DNA of 13,981 bases from Vulcanimicrobiota bacterium (GCA_019233415.1 JAFAMK010000313.1:1-13981), one strand, 5' to 3'; counted from the stretch's first letter, positions 1 to 7,073 are shown. Notes: generated by a model from the letters alone, not told the origin. Numbers and translations: made by a program.

Positions 1-2
1 TC

Positions 3-1001
3 GGCGTGCCGCAGAACGACGTGCTGCGGATCGACGACACGGTCGGACTCAACCCGGTGCTCGCGCCGTTCAAGAAGATGTACGACGCGGGGAACGTCGC
101 GATCGTGCAGGGCGTCGGCTATCCCGACCCCGACCACTCGCACTTCCGCTCGACCGAGATCTGGCAGACGGCGCAGCCGAAGGGCTACGAGTCCACCGGC
201 TGGCTCGGCCGCTACCTCGACGACGCGCAGCTTCCGAAAGACAACCTCTTCAACGCGGTCGCGATCAACAACATCCTCCCCGAACTGCTGATCGCGAAGA
301 CGGTCGACGTTCCGGCGATCGACGCGCTGCGCGGGTACGGCCTGCGCAGCGACAAGACGGCGGGGAACCGCGAGGCGTTCCACGAGTTCGTCCGCGACAC
401 GACGGTCCCGTTCCGCTCGCCGTTCCTCGCGCAGGTCGCCGAGATCGAGGACCACGCGCAGCGCGGCGCGGAGGAACTGCCGAAGCTCGTCGCAGGCTAC
501 CAGGCGCAGGCGACGTATCCGGCGACGCCGCTCGGCCGCAGCCTCGCGCTCGCGGCGCAGATCGTCGGCTCGAAGCTCGGCACGCGCGTGCTGTACGTGC
601 AGCACGGCTCGTTCGACACGCACGTGACGCAGAAGCAGACGCAGGAACGGCTTCTGGCCGACTTCGCGAACGCGATCAGCGCGTTCTACGCGGACCTCGC
701 CGCGCACGGCAACGACAAGCGCGTCCTGACGATGACGTTCAGTGAGTTCGGCCGGCGCGTCGCGGAGAACGCGAGCCGCGGGACCGACCACGGCGAAGCG
801 GCGCCGGTCTTCCTGATCGGCGGCGGCGTGAAGGGCGGGCTCTACGGCACGCATCCCGACCTCGGCGCGCTCAATGCCGGCAACCTCACCTTCTCGACCG
901 ACTTCCGCAGCGTCTACGCGACGGTACTCGAACGCTGGCTCGCGCGCCCGTCGGCGCAAGTCGTCGGCGGGAACTTCTCGACGTTGCCGCTGCTGGCCTG
1001 A
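3..1001 (+). CDS. DUF1501 family protein, 5'-truncated by window edge
   Basis: This is the C-terminal ~330 residues of a DUF1501 protein, a family of usually Tat-exported proteins related to the sulfatase/alkaline phosphatase fold. The recognisable family blocks are GYPDPDHSHFRSTEIWQTA near residues 38-56, VLYVQHGSFDTH near 195-206, and MTFSEFGRRV followed by TDHGEAAPVFLIGGGVKGG near 243-277. Complete family members are usually 380-430 residues with an N-terminal twin-arginine signal. Here the frame is open back to base 3, and the GTG at 6 lies inside the normal D(Q)VLRL-D-VGLNPVLAPFK block. The true start is therefore almost certainly outside the window. It ends in TGA 53 bases before the tricorn gene on the same strand, so co-transcription is possible. 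The substrate is unknown. Family assignment is strong; function is not known. Confidence 0.9.
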   Translation, partial: GVPQNDVLRIDDTVGLNPVLAPFKKMYDAGNVAIVQGVGYPDPDHSHFRSTEIWQTAQPKGYESTGWLGRYLDDAQLPKDNLFNAVAINNILPELLIAKTVDVPAIDALRGYGLRSDKTAGNREAFHEFVRDTTVPFRSPFLAQVAEIEDHAQRGAEELPKLVAGYQAQATYPATPLGRSLALAAQIVGSKLGTRVLYVQHGSFDTHVTQKQTQERLLADFANAISAFYADLAAHGNDKRVLTMTFSEFGRRVAENASRGTDHGEAAPVFLIGGGVKGGLYGTHPDLGALNAGNLTFSTDFRSVYATVLERWLARPSAQVVGGNFSTLPLLA

Positions 1002-1018
1002 ACACTTCCGAATGAATT

Positions 1019-1054
1019 AGGAGGTAGCGGCCGTCCGGTTGCGAACCGCGCGGC
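1019..1054 (+). promoter_or_regulatory. Distant Shine-Dalgarno plus hairpin spacer before the tricorn start
   Basis: A perfect Shine-Dalgarno AGGAGGT lies at 1019-1025, but the only usable start codon is the ATG at 1055, 29 bases further on. An in-frame TAG at 1025-1027 and the absence of ATG, GTG or TTG in 1028-1054 exclude an upstream start. The spacer can fold: GCCG (1030-1033) pairs with CGGC (1051-1054), and CGGTT (1036-1040) pairs with AACCG (1044-1048) around a GCG loop, with a two-base internal loop on each side. Folding would leave about four unpaired bases between SD and ATG. That the hairpin restores spacing is inference. Confidence 0.5.
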
Positions 1055-4000
1055 ATGATCGTCCGCCGCGTCCTCACTGCTGCGTCGCTCCTCGCGTGCC
1101 TCGCCGCGAGTCTCCCCGGCTCGACGAGCGCCGCCGACACACCGGCGTCGCTCCCGTCGTTCGGTGAACCGTCGGTCTCGCCCGATCACGGCGAGATCGC
1201 GTTCATCTCGGGCGGCGACGTGTGGAGCGTCCCGTCGGCGGGCGGGACGGCACGGCTCCTCGCCGCTGCCGGCGGAACCGCGCACCGGCCGCTGTTCTCG
1301 CCCGACGGAAAGCAGCTCGCGTTCGTCGCGGCGCAGCCCGGGTCGCGCGGCATCTACGTGCTCACGCTGGACGGCGGCGCGCTGCGCCAGGTCACGCACG
1401 ACGACCAAATCGGTGACCTGAGCGCGTGGTCGTCCGACGGCAAGTATCTCTACTTCGCGTCGGCCTCGCACAACATCGCGTACTTCAACGACGTCTACCG
1501 CGTCCCGGCAGAAGGCGGAACGCCGGTGCGGGTGCTGCACGAGGACTACGTCGCAGAGAGCGAACCCGCGCCGTCGCCCGACGGCGCGTCGCTCGCGTTC
1601 GTGCGCAACGGCTACACGCAGTGGTGGCGCCGCGGCCACAGCCACATGGACCAGAGCGAGATCACCGTCACGCAGCCGGCGGCGAAGCGCTACGAGACGA
1701 TCACGAACGGCGACGCGAAGGATCACTGGCCGATGTGGTCGCCCGACGGGAAGACGCTGTACTTCGTCTCCGACCGCAGCGGCAGCGACGAACTCTGGTC
1801 GCGCACGTCGGACGGCAAGCTGCGCCAGCTCACGACGCTGCACGACGGCCGCGTGCTGTGGCCGACGATCGCGCGCGACGGCTCGCTGATCGCGTTCGAG
1901 CGCGCGATGCGCATCTGGACCTACGACGTCGCGAGCGGCGCCGTGCGCGAATTGCCGATCACGCCGCGCGGCTTGCCGGCCGTGCTCGGAACACGCCACC
2001 TCACGCTTTCGAACCGCTTCTCGGCGCTCGGCCTCTCGCCCGACGGCAAGAAGGTCGCGTTCGTCGGGCGCGGGCGCATCTTCGCCGCGAGCGCGCAGGA
2101 CGGCGGCGAGTCGCAACTGGTCACGCCGAACGACGAGGCGGCGTACGACCTGCCGGTGTGGGCGGCCGGAAGCAAACGGATTACCTACGTCGTCGACCGC
2201 GGCCTCGAACAGGCGATCGCGACCTACGACTTCCCCGACGGTCCCGAGCGCGTCATCACGCCGGCCGGCCACCACGACGACTACCCGCACTGGTCGCCCG
2301 ACGGCAAGCAGCTCGCGTTCGAGCGTGACGGCACGGAGCTGCACCTGCTCGACGTCGCATCGCACGCCGACCGCGTGGTCGCGCGCGGGATCCTCGACCG
2401 CCGGCCGTTCGGCGATCCGACCGCCGTCGCGTTCTCGCCGGCCGGCGACTGGCTCGCGTACGTCGACAACGACCGCGAGGGCCTCTCGAACGTCTACGTC
2501 GTCCCGACCGCCGGCGGCGCGCCCCGCGCCGTCACGTTCTTGCCGAACACCGGCGTCGGATCGGTCACGTGGTCGCCCGACGGAACGCGCCTGTTCTTCG
2601 ACACCTCGCAGCGCACCGAAGCGGGTCAGGTCGCGCAGGTCGACCTCGTCTCGCGCACGCCGCAGTTCCGCGAGGATTCGTTCCGCAAGCTGTTCCAGCC
2701 GGACGAACCACGGCCTGAGCTGCCGTCACGCACCGTGCCGACGCCCGCGGCGAGCGCCGCGCCACGGCCGTCGCCGAGCGCGTCGCCGAACGCCGGACGT
2801 TTGCGCCGCACGACGATCGACTTCGACGGCATTCGCGAGCGGCTCACGTTCCTGCCGACCGGACTCGACGTCAACCGCGTCACGATCACGCCCGACGGCA
2901 AGACGCTCGTGCTCGTCGCGAGCGCCGCAGGCCAAGAGAACCTCTACACCTACTCGGTCGACGACACGTCGACCGACGACGCGGTCGCGCGGCAGATCAC
3001 CACCACCGCGGGCGGCAAGTCCTCCGTGACGGTGGCCCCCGACGGGCGCAGCGTCTACTACCTCGATTCGGGACGCGCGTACGCCACCGACCTGAACGGA
3101 AAGGCGCACGGCCTCGGGCTCTCCGGCGAGGTCGACGTCGACTTCGCGCACGACAAACGGCTCGTTTTCGAACAGGCGTGGTCCGTTCTCGACCGCTGGT
3201 ACGCCGATCCGAGCTATCACGGCGCGAACTGGCCCGCGATGCGCCGCGAGTACGAACCGTACGCGCTCGGCGCGCGCACGCCGCAAGAGTTCGTCCGCGT
3301 CGTCTCGCTGATGATCGGCGAGATCAACTCCTCGCACACGGGCTTCGGCGTTCCGTCGGCCGGCGGCAATCCCCCGATCGTCACCGGCCGTCTCGGCGTC
3401 GACTGGGACGCCGAGACCTACGAGCGCACCGGGAAGCTGCGCATCGCGTCGATCGTCCCGCTCGGACCGGCGGCGGTTGCAGGGCACATCGCGGCCGGCG
3501 ACGAGCTGCTCGCCGTGGACGGCGTGACGATCGAACGCACGACCGACGTCGACGCGCTGCTCGCGAGCCACGCCGGCAAGCGCACCGAGCTGCGCATCGC
3601 GCCGCACGGCGACGCCGGCGCCGCGCGTACCGTCGCGGTCCTCCCCGTCGACCGCTCGGCCGAAGCCGATCTGCGCTACGGCGCATGGGTCGCCGGACGC
3701 CGCGCGTACGTCGAGCGCATCAGCGGCGGCCGGCTCGGGTACGTCCACATCTACTCGATGGGCCAGGACGCGCTGACGAAGTTCTACACCGACCTCGACG
3801 CGCAGAACCGTGCGAAGGCCGGCGTGATCGTCGACGTCCGCAACAACGTCGGCGGCTTCGTCGATCCGTACGCGATCGACGTCCTCACCCGGCGCGCCTA
3901 CATCACGTTCAAGTCGCGCTTCGGCACCGACGCGGCGGAGCGGACCTCGCTCGGCGAGCGTTCGCTGGAGCGTCCGACGGTGCTGGTCACGAACGAGCAC

Positions 4001-4291
4001 AGCCTCTCCGACGCGGAGAACTTCACCGAGGCATATCGCACGCTCCGCGTCGGCCCGGTCGTCGGCGAACCGACGGCAGGCTGGATCATCTTCACCAGCG
4101 CCGCATTGCTCGCCGACGGCTCGACCGTGCGCGTCCCCTCGACCCGCGTCATCGCCCACGACGGCGTCGACATGGAGCTGCACCCGCGCCCGGTCGACGT
4201 GCGCGTCGCGAACCCACCCGGCGCCGCCGACCGCGGCGACGACCCGCAGCTCGACGCCGCGGTGCGCACGCTGCTGAAGCGCGTGCACTAG
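1055..4291 (+). CDS. Exported tricorn-like protease (PD40 propeller, PDZ, S41 core)
   Basis: A 1078-residue serine peptidase of the tricorn type, close to the ~1070 residues of archaeal tricorn, which degrades peptides. Residues 1-27 look like a Sec signal peptide (MIVRRVLTAASLLACLAASL, then small residues before ADTP), so this copy probably acts outside the cytoplasm. Residues ~30-690 hold many PD40 beta-propeller repeats with the SPDGKxLxF signature. A Pro/Ala/Ser-rich linker near 550-585 divides the propellers. The C1 helical domain follows at ~705-770, a PDZ domain at ~778-872 (GRLGVDWD...GDELLAVDGV), and the S41 core from ~890. By alignment with archaeal tricorn (S745/H746/S965/E1023), the likely catalytic residues are S760-H761 (in NSSHTG), S985 (in HSLSDAENF) and E1041 (in DMELHP). 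The order and spacing match well. The start is ATG 1055 because an in-frame TAG lies at 1025. The DUF302 gene follows after a short gap. Confidence 0.92.
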   Translation: MIVRRVLTAASLLACLAASLPGSTSAADTPASLPSFGEPSVSPDHGEIAFISGGDVWSVPSAGGTARLLAAAGGTAHRPLFSPDGKQLAFVAAQPGSRGIYVLTLDGGALRQVTHDDQIGDLSAWSSDGKYLYFASASHNIAYFNDVYRVPAEGGTPVRVLHEDYVAESEPAPSPDGASLAFVRNGYTQWWRRGHSHMDQSEITVTQPAAKRYETITNGDAKDHWPMWSPDGKTLYFVSDRSGSDELWSRTSDGKLRQLTTLHDGRVLWPTIARDGSLIAFERAMRIWTYDVASGAVRELPITPRGLPAVLGTRHLTLSNRFSALGLSPDGKKVAFVGRGRIFAASAQDGGESQLVTPNDEAAYDLPVWAAGSKRITYVVDRGLEQAIATYDFPDGPERVITPAGHHDDYPHWSPDGKQLAFERDGTELHLLDVASHADRVVARGILDRRPFGDPTAVAFSPAGDWLAYVDNDREGLSNVYVVPTAGGAPRAVTFLPNTGVGSVTWSPDGTRLFFDTSQRTEAGQVAQVDLVSRTPQFREDSFRKLFQPDEPRPELPSRTVPTPAASAAPRPSPSASPNAGRLRRTTIDFDGIRERLTFLPTGLDVNRVTITPDGKTLVLVASAAGQENLYTYSVDDTSTDDAVARQITTTAGGKSSVTVAPDGRSVYYLDSGRAYATDLNGKAHGLGLSGEVDVDFAHDKRLVFEQAWSVLDRWYADPSYHGANWPAMRREYEPYALGARTPQEFVRVVSLMIGEINSSHTGFGVPSAGGNPPIVTGRLGVDWDAETYERTGKLRIASIVPLGPAAVAGHIAAGDELLAVDGVTIERTTDVDALLASHAGKRTELRIAPHGDAGAARTVAVLPVDRSAEADLRYGAWVAGRRAYVERISGGRLGYVHIYSMGQDALTKFYTDLDAQNRAKAGVIVDVRNNVGGFVDPYAIDVLTRRAYITFKSRFGTDAAERTSLGERSLERPTVLVTNEHSLSDAENFTEAYRTLRVGPVVGEPTAGWIIFTSAALLADGSTVRVPSTRVIAHDGVDMELHPRPVDVRVANPPGAADRGDDPQLDAAVRTLLKRVH

Positions 4292-4336
4292 TGGCGGCGC
4301 TAGGCGGTGCCCCGTGACACCGTCGAAGACGCGCCG

Positions 4337-4753
4337 ATGGAAAAGACCGATGCGGGCGCGATCGGGCTGCTGACGGCGACGAGCCGCTACCCGGTCGCCG
4401 AGACCGTCGACCGCCTCACCGACGCGGTGCGCGCCGCCGGGAACACGGTGTTCGCGCGGATCGACCATGCCGCCGGCGCCGCCGAGGTGGGTCTGTCGAT
4501 GCCGCCGACGCAGGTGCTGATCTTCGGCAACGCAGCTGCCGGCACGCCGCTCATGCAGGCCGCGCCGACGCTCGCGATCGACCTGCCGCTGCGGTTCCTC
4601 GTGTGGCAGGACGACGCCGGAACGACGCGCGTCGCCTGGAACGATCCGATCTACCTCGCCGCACGCCACGGCGCGCAACGCGTCGAGACCCGGCTAAAGG
4701 CCATCGGCGAGAAGCTCGCCGCACTGGCCGCAACCCTCGCCCCGTCATCCTGA
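4337..4753 (+). CDS. DUF302 domain protein
   Basis: A 138-residue protein of the DUF302 family, small alpha/beta proteins of unknown biochemical role often found near redox or metal genes. The signature runs GLLTATSRYPVAETVDRL, then TVFARIDHAAGAAEVGL, then LIFGNAAAGTPLMQAAP and DLPLRFLVW, ending in the DPIYLAARHG block. ATG 4337 begins just before the conserved domain. A GTG at 4307 would add ten residues (PRDTVEDAP) and lies only 15 bases after the tricorn stop. Neither start has a clear Shine-Dalgarno, so the start is uncertain. No signal peptide is visible, so it is probably cytoplasmic. Its last codons and TGA stop lie inside the first copy of the downstream repeat array, so the repeat supplies the C-terminus. 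Confidence 0.85.
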   Translation: MEKTDAGAIGLLTATSRYPVAETVDRLTDAVRAAGNTVFARIDHAAGAAEVGLSMPPTQVLIFGNAAAGTPLMQAAPTLAIDLPLRFLVWQDDAGTTRVAWNDPIYLAARHGAQRVETRLKAIGEKLAALAATLAPSS

Positions 4754-4807
4754 GCCTCCCCCGTCATGCTGAGCCCCCCCGTCATCCTGAGCCTGTCGAA
4801 GGACGGC
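4744..4807. repeat. REP-like intergenic repeat, three degenerate tandem copies
   Basis: The unit GTCATCCTGAGCC occurs at 4744-4756, as GTCATGCTGAGCC at 4763-4775, and again at 4781-4793. Start-to-start spacing is 19 then 18 bases, with C-rich spacers. Only the third copy continues into the full element (TGTCGAAGGACGGC, 4794-4807). The full copy can fold imperfectly: CCGT (4779-4782) with ACGG (4803-4806) and CCT (4786-4788) with AGG (4800-4802). This sequence type is a widespread intergenic repeat of many high-GC bacteria. It fills the gap between the convergent DUF302 and YceI genes, where it could act as a bidirectional 3' end structure (inference). Confidence 0.75.
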
Positions 4808-4808
4808 G

Positions 4809-5375
4809 CTAGCGCAACTCGACGTCGAGCGTCAGCGTGACGTCACTGCCGATCAATCCGTCCTGGGGCGTCGTTCGCATTCCGAACGCGTGGCGGTCGA
4901 GATGGCCGACCGCGTGATAGGCAGGATGTGGTAGGCCGCGCGTCACGGTGACGGTCAGCGCGACCGGCTGCGGCACGCCGTGCACGGTCAGCGTGCCGTC
5001 GAGTTCGAAGCCGTCGTTCGCGCCGGGCTTGACGCCGGAGCTCACGAAGCTCCACGTTGGAAACTTCTTGGTGTCGAGCCAGTCCGGCCCCTGAAGATCG
5101 TCGTCACGGTCGCCGTTCCCGGTGTCGACGTGCCGCGCGTCGAGCGTCGCGGTGACCGTTTTCGGCAACGTCGATCCGGGCGTCAGCTCGACGCTCCCCG
5201 CGGCGATCGGGACGTGGCCGGTGACGCGCGTGACGTACACGTGCGACACGGTGAAGCTCGCGTGCGACTTCGCGAGGTCGAGCGGATGAACGAGCGCGTC
5301 GTCGGCACTCGCGACACGCACCGTCACGGCTACAGTCATCGCCGCGAGCGCGAACGTACCGATGAGCCGGCGCAT
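4809..5375 (-). CDS. YceI family periplasmic protein
   Basis: A 188-residue protein with an N-terminal signal peptide (MRRLIGTFALAAMTVAVTVRVASA) followed by a YceI-type lipocalin-like barrel. Family marks are LAKSHASFTVSHVYVTRVTGHVP near residues 34-56, the TLDARHVDTGNGDRDDDLQ block, and a DTKKFPTWSF block. Further marks are GTLTVHGVPQPVALTV and HLDRHAFGM...DGLIGSDVTL near the end. Characterised YceI proteins bind polyisoprenoid lipids in the periplasm and are often linked to membrane electron-transfer proteins. Its ATG overlaps the TGA of the upstream cytochrome-like gene by one base (TGATG on the minus strand), so translation is probably coupled. It should share that gene's operator. The 3' end abuts the REP-like repeat. 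Confidence 0.93.
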   Translation of the reverse strand: MRRLIGTFALAAMTVAVTVRVASADDALVHPLDLAKSHASFTVSHVYVTRVTGHVPIAAGSVELTPGSTLPKTVTATLDARHVDTGNGDRDDDLQGPDWLDTKKFPTWSFVSSGVKPGANDGFELDGTLTVHGVPQPVALTVTVTRGLPHPAYHAVGHLDRHAFGMRTTPQDGLIGSDVTLTLDVELR

Positions 5376-6472
5376 CAGTAAGCCACCGTGTACTGCGCGT
5401 TCATCGTGTGCTTCGTCTGCGGAACGTGCTGCACGACGTCTTCGACGGTGAAGCGCGCGTTGCGCGAGACGCGGAAGCCGACTTCGCCGACGAAGCTGCG
5501 CGCGAGCCCGTTCTTCGGATCGTTCGTCCCGTCGTAGCGTACGAGCCCGAACAGCCGCCGGTTGAACTCGAAGCGCAGCTGCGTGAAGCCGCCGCTCGAC
5601 GCCGCCGGCGTTCCCGCGCCGTCGAAGCTCGTGTCGTGCCCGGTCTGCAGCACGGTCTCGCTCGTCCAGCGCCCGGTCGCGTACGTGAGCCCGTACCCGC
5701 CGCGCCAGAACCGGTCGGTGAACGCGCCGTCGGGCCGGTCTCCGGCATAGCGGTACGCCGAGAGAGTCACCGGCCCGAGCACGTTCTGCGCGTATGCCAT
5801 GACGTCGGTCCCGACCGTCGGCAAACCGCTCTGCTTGTCGTGACCTTGCAGCGCCGCGAGCCGACCGCTCACGCCGTGATCGGTAGCGCCGGCGCGCAGC
5901 ATCAGTCCGGTCTTCGGGTCGAAGAAGTTGAACGGGTTGTTGCCGACGGCCTGATCGAACACGGCGTAGTGCTGGCTCGTCTCACGGAACGTCTCCGGAT
6001 CGACCGGCAGCGGCAGCGTGAACGACCCGGCCTGCAAGTACAAAGGGACCTTCGCGTCGTCGGGGGTGAAGCGTTGCGCGAGCCACGCGTCGCGCGTCGC
6101 GCCGGGCCGCCCGCCGTCGACGACGTACTGCTCGACGAAATAGTTCGTGCGCGGTGACGCCTGGCCGGCCAGAAACACCTCGACTTCGTCGACGATCCCT
6201 TTCGGCAAGCCGGTCGGGTCGGGTTCGCTCGAGTACGCGAGGTTGATCTTGGTCGCGAACGGGAAGACGCGCTGCGGTGCCGCTCCGGGCATCGAGTACC
6301 CGTGGTCCATGAACGCCTGCCCGAAGTCGTTCAGCCGTGGGATGACGGTATGGCACTTCTGGCACGCCAGCGCGTACTCGTGCGCAAAGTAGGGGATCGC
6401 CAGCGCCGGTGCGGGCGCGACCACGGCCAGCCCGGCAATGGCCAGCGCGATGCGACTAGGTGTTCCTAACAT
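5375..6472 (-). CDS. c-type cytochrome domain/beta-barrel outer-membrane-like protein
   Basis: A protein of about 365 residues. A signal peptide (MLGTPSRIALAIAGLAVVAP up to ALA) is followed by one haem c motif, CQKCH, about 11 residues after the likely cleavage site. Next comes PRLNDFGQAFMDHGY, typical of a family written loosely as cytochrome c proteins with CxxCHTxxPxLxxFGxxF. The rest (~60-365) alternates polar and aromatic/hydrophobic residues and ends in a Tyr. This suggests a porin-like barrel, for example the RWTSETVLQ, FTQLRFEFNRRLFGLVRYDG and GEVGFRVSRNARFTVEDV strands. It may carry electrons at the outer membrane (inference). I chose ATG 6472, which is preceded by AGGTGA at 6489-6484; a GTG at 6487 would add five residues. 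The start region lies inside two DtxR-like operators. YceI follows with a one-base overlap. Confidence 0.8.
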   Translation of the reverse strand: MLGTPSRIALAIAGLAVVAPAPALAIPYFAHEYALACQKCHTVIPRLNDFGQAFMDHGYSMPGAAPQRVFPFATKINLAYSSEPDPTGLPKGIVDEVEVFLAGQASPRTNYFVEQYVVDGGRPGATRDAWLAQRFTPDDAKVPLYLQAGSFTLPLPVDPETFRETSQHYAVFDQAVGNNPFNFFDPKTGLMLRAGATDHGVSGRLAALQGHDKQSGLPTVGTDVMAYAQNVLGPVTLSAYRYAGDRPDGAFTDRFWRGGYGLTYATGRWTSETVLQTGHDTSFDGAGTPAASSGGFTQLRFEFNRRLFGLVRYDGTNDPKNGLARSFVGEVGFRVSRNARFTVEDVVQHVPQTKHTMNAQYTVAY

Positions 6473-6474
6473 AG
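6456..6474. promoter_or_regulatory. Putative DtxR/IdeR-like operator, site 1
   Basis: The sequence CTAGGTGTTCCTAACATAG contains the perfect inverted repeat TAGG-N4-CCTA at 6457-6468. By my count it matches the classical DtxR/IdeR box (TTAGGTTAGCCTAACCTAA) at 13 of 19 positions. It covers the ATG at 6472 of the cytochrome-like gene. Its centre is 22 bp, about two helical turns, from site 2, as expected for two repressor dimers on one face. The regulator is not encoded in this window, so the family assignment is inference from the box alone. Confidence 0.5.
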
Positions 6475-6491
6475 TAGTTAGGCTCACCTAA
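6473..6491 (-). promoter_or_regulatory. Putative DtxR/IdeR-like operator, site 2
   Basis: On the minus strand this reads TTAGGTGAGCCTAACTACT. The first 15 bases match the DtxR/IdeR consensus at 14 positions, and TTAGG-N4-CCTAA (6478-6491) is a perfect inverted repeat. The site also contains the likely Shine-Dalgarno AGGTGA of the cytochrome-like gene. A bound repressor would block transcription, and the site overlaps the initiation region. Established boxes of this kind respond to Fe(II) or Mn(II). Which metal applies here cannot be read from the sequence. Confidence 0.6.
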
Positions 6492-6530
6492 TAGGCGCGA
6501 CGCGACCGATCTCCTGCCGCCAGGTTACGG

Positions 6531-6563
6531 GTTGCAGCCGAGCCGAGCGCGGCTCGACGCAAC
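6531..6563 (-). terminator. Long GC hairpin after the small secreted protein gene
   Basis: GTTGC (6531-6535) pairs with GCAAC (6559-6563), and CGAGCCG (6539-6545) pairs with CGGCTCG (6550-6556) around an AGCG loop. That gives 12 base pairs with one small internal loop. It lies 20 bases past the stop of the small secreted protein gene and about 60 bases before the cytochrome-like start, both on the minus strand. No T-run follows on that strand, so it is not a canonical intrinsic terminator. It may be a 3'-end stabiliser or a leader structure of the downstream operon instead. Confidence 0.45.
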
Positions 6564-6582
6564 AGGGGCTCTCGGAGAGAGA

Positions 6583-6975
6583 CTAGCCGCCGCCGGCGAT
6601 CGGCTGCGGGTTCAGGCGATCCACTTCGGCCTGCCAGGCTGCGGACATCTGGCCGGGTGTGAGCGCGTTGCTGAAGTCGGGGTGGAACGTGCGGTCGGTC
6701 GTCGTGGTGGACGCCGTCGGGATCGTGCGGCGCGGCGCGTTGGTGATGCCGATGATGCGCAGCTTCAGGCGCGACGCGCTCTCGCTGACGAGCTCGCCGA
6801 CGACGGCGCCGTTCGCGTCGACCAGCGTGTAGTGCGTGCCCGGCGTTGCGAGCGCGGTCGTGTCCGTCGTCGCGGCCGGAACCGGCGCGGTGTCGGTTTC
6901 CGCTGCCGACGCGAACGCCGCGGGCGTCGCGATGAGTGCCGCGATCGCGGCGAGGGCGGGGATCGAGTACTTCAC
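6583..6975 (-). CDS. Small secreted protein of unknown function
   Basis: A 130-residue protein that I do not recognise. It starts with a clear signal peptide (MKYSIPALAAIAALIATPAA up to FASA). A Thr/Ala/Pro-rich stretch (~26-44) follows, then a compact region THYTLVDANGAVVGELVSES...LKLRIIGI that resembles a short beta-rich domain. After that comes a Thr-rich segment (TIPTASTTTT) and a C-terminal piece ending in LNPQPIAGGG. The start is GTG 6975, supported by AAGGAG at 6989-6984 eight bases upstream. It is divergent from the MBL-fold gene, sharing ~98 bases of upstream DNA, and lies upstream of the cytochrome/YceI operon with a strong hairpin between. It probably acts in the periplasm or outside the cell. 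Confidence 0.7.
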   Translation of the reverse strand: MKYSIPALAAIAALIATPAAFASAAETDTAPVPAATTDTTALATPGTHYTLVDANGAVVGELVSESASRLKLRIIGITNAPRRTIPTASTTTTDRTFHPDFSNALTPGQMSAAWQAEVDRLNPQPIAGGG

Positions 6976-7011
6976 GTGGGGCTCTCCTTGGCGGTGATGT
7001 CTTTGATACGC

Positions 7012-7025
7012 CGCCGCGCGCGGCG
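7012..7025. promoter_or_regulatory. 14-bp perfect palindrome in the divergent spacer
   Basis: CGCCGCGCGCGGCG is a perfect palindrome near the middle of the 98-base spacer between the small secreted protein gene and the MBL-fold gene. It could be an operator for either gene. GC-rich palindromes also arise by chance in such DNA, so this is weak. Confidence 0.2.
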
Positions 7026-7073
7026 CGGATCGAACGCGCGAGGAGATCGTCGTTCTCGGCTGAACGCGAGCGC

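Noticed and set aside
914..2365. Long minus-strand open frame of 483 codons
   Set aside because: It is antisense to the DUF1501 3' end and the tricorn gene. Its Arg/Ala/Val-rich composition, with no domain, is typical of a GC-rich shadow frame.
2726..4678. Long minus-strand open frame of 650 codons
   Set aside because: It is antisense to the tricorn S41 core and DUF302, both clear families. The translation is low-complexity Arg/Asp/Val with no motif.
6488..6516. Sigma-70 promoter for the cytochrome operon using TATTAG at 6494-6489
   Set aside because: No acceptable -35 lies 16-18 bases upstream, and the start site would leave almost no leader. Too weak to annotate.
6936..7073. N-terminal extension of the MBL-fold protein to GTG 6936
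   Set aside because: It runs into the oppositely oriented secreted protein gene, and the MBL fold normally begins just before LRFLGTGG.
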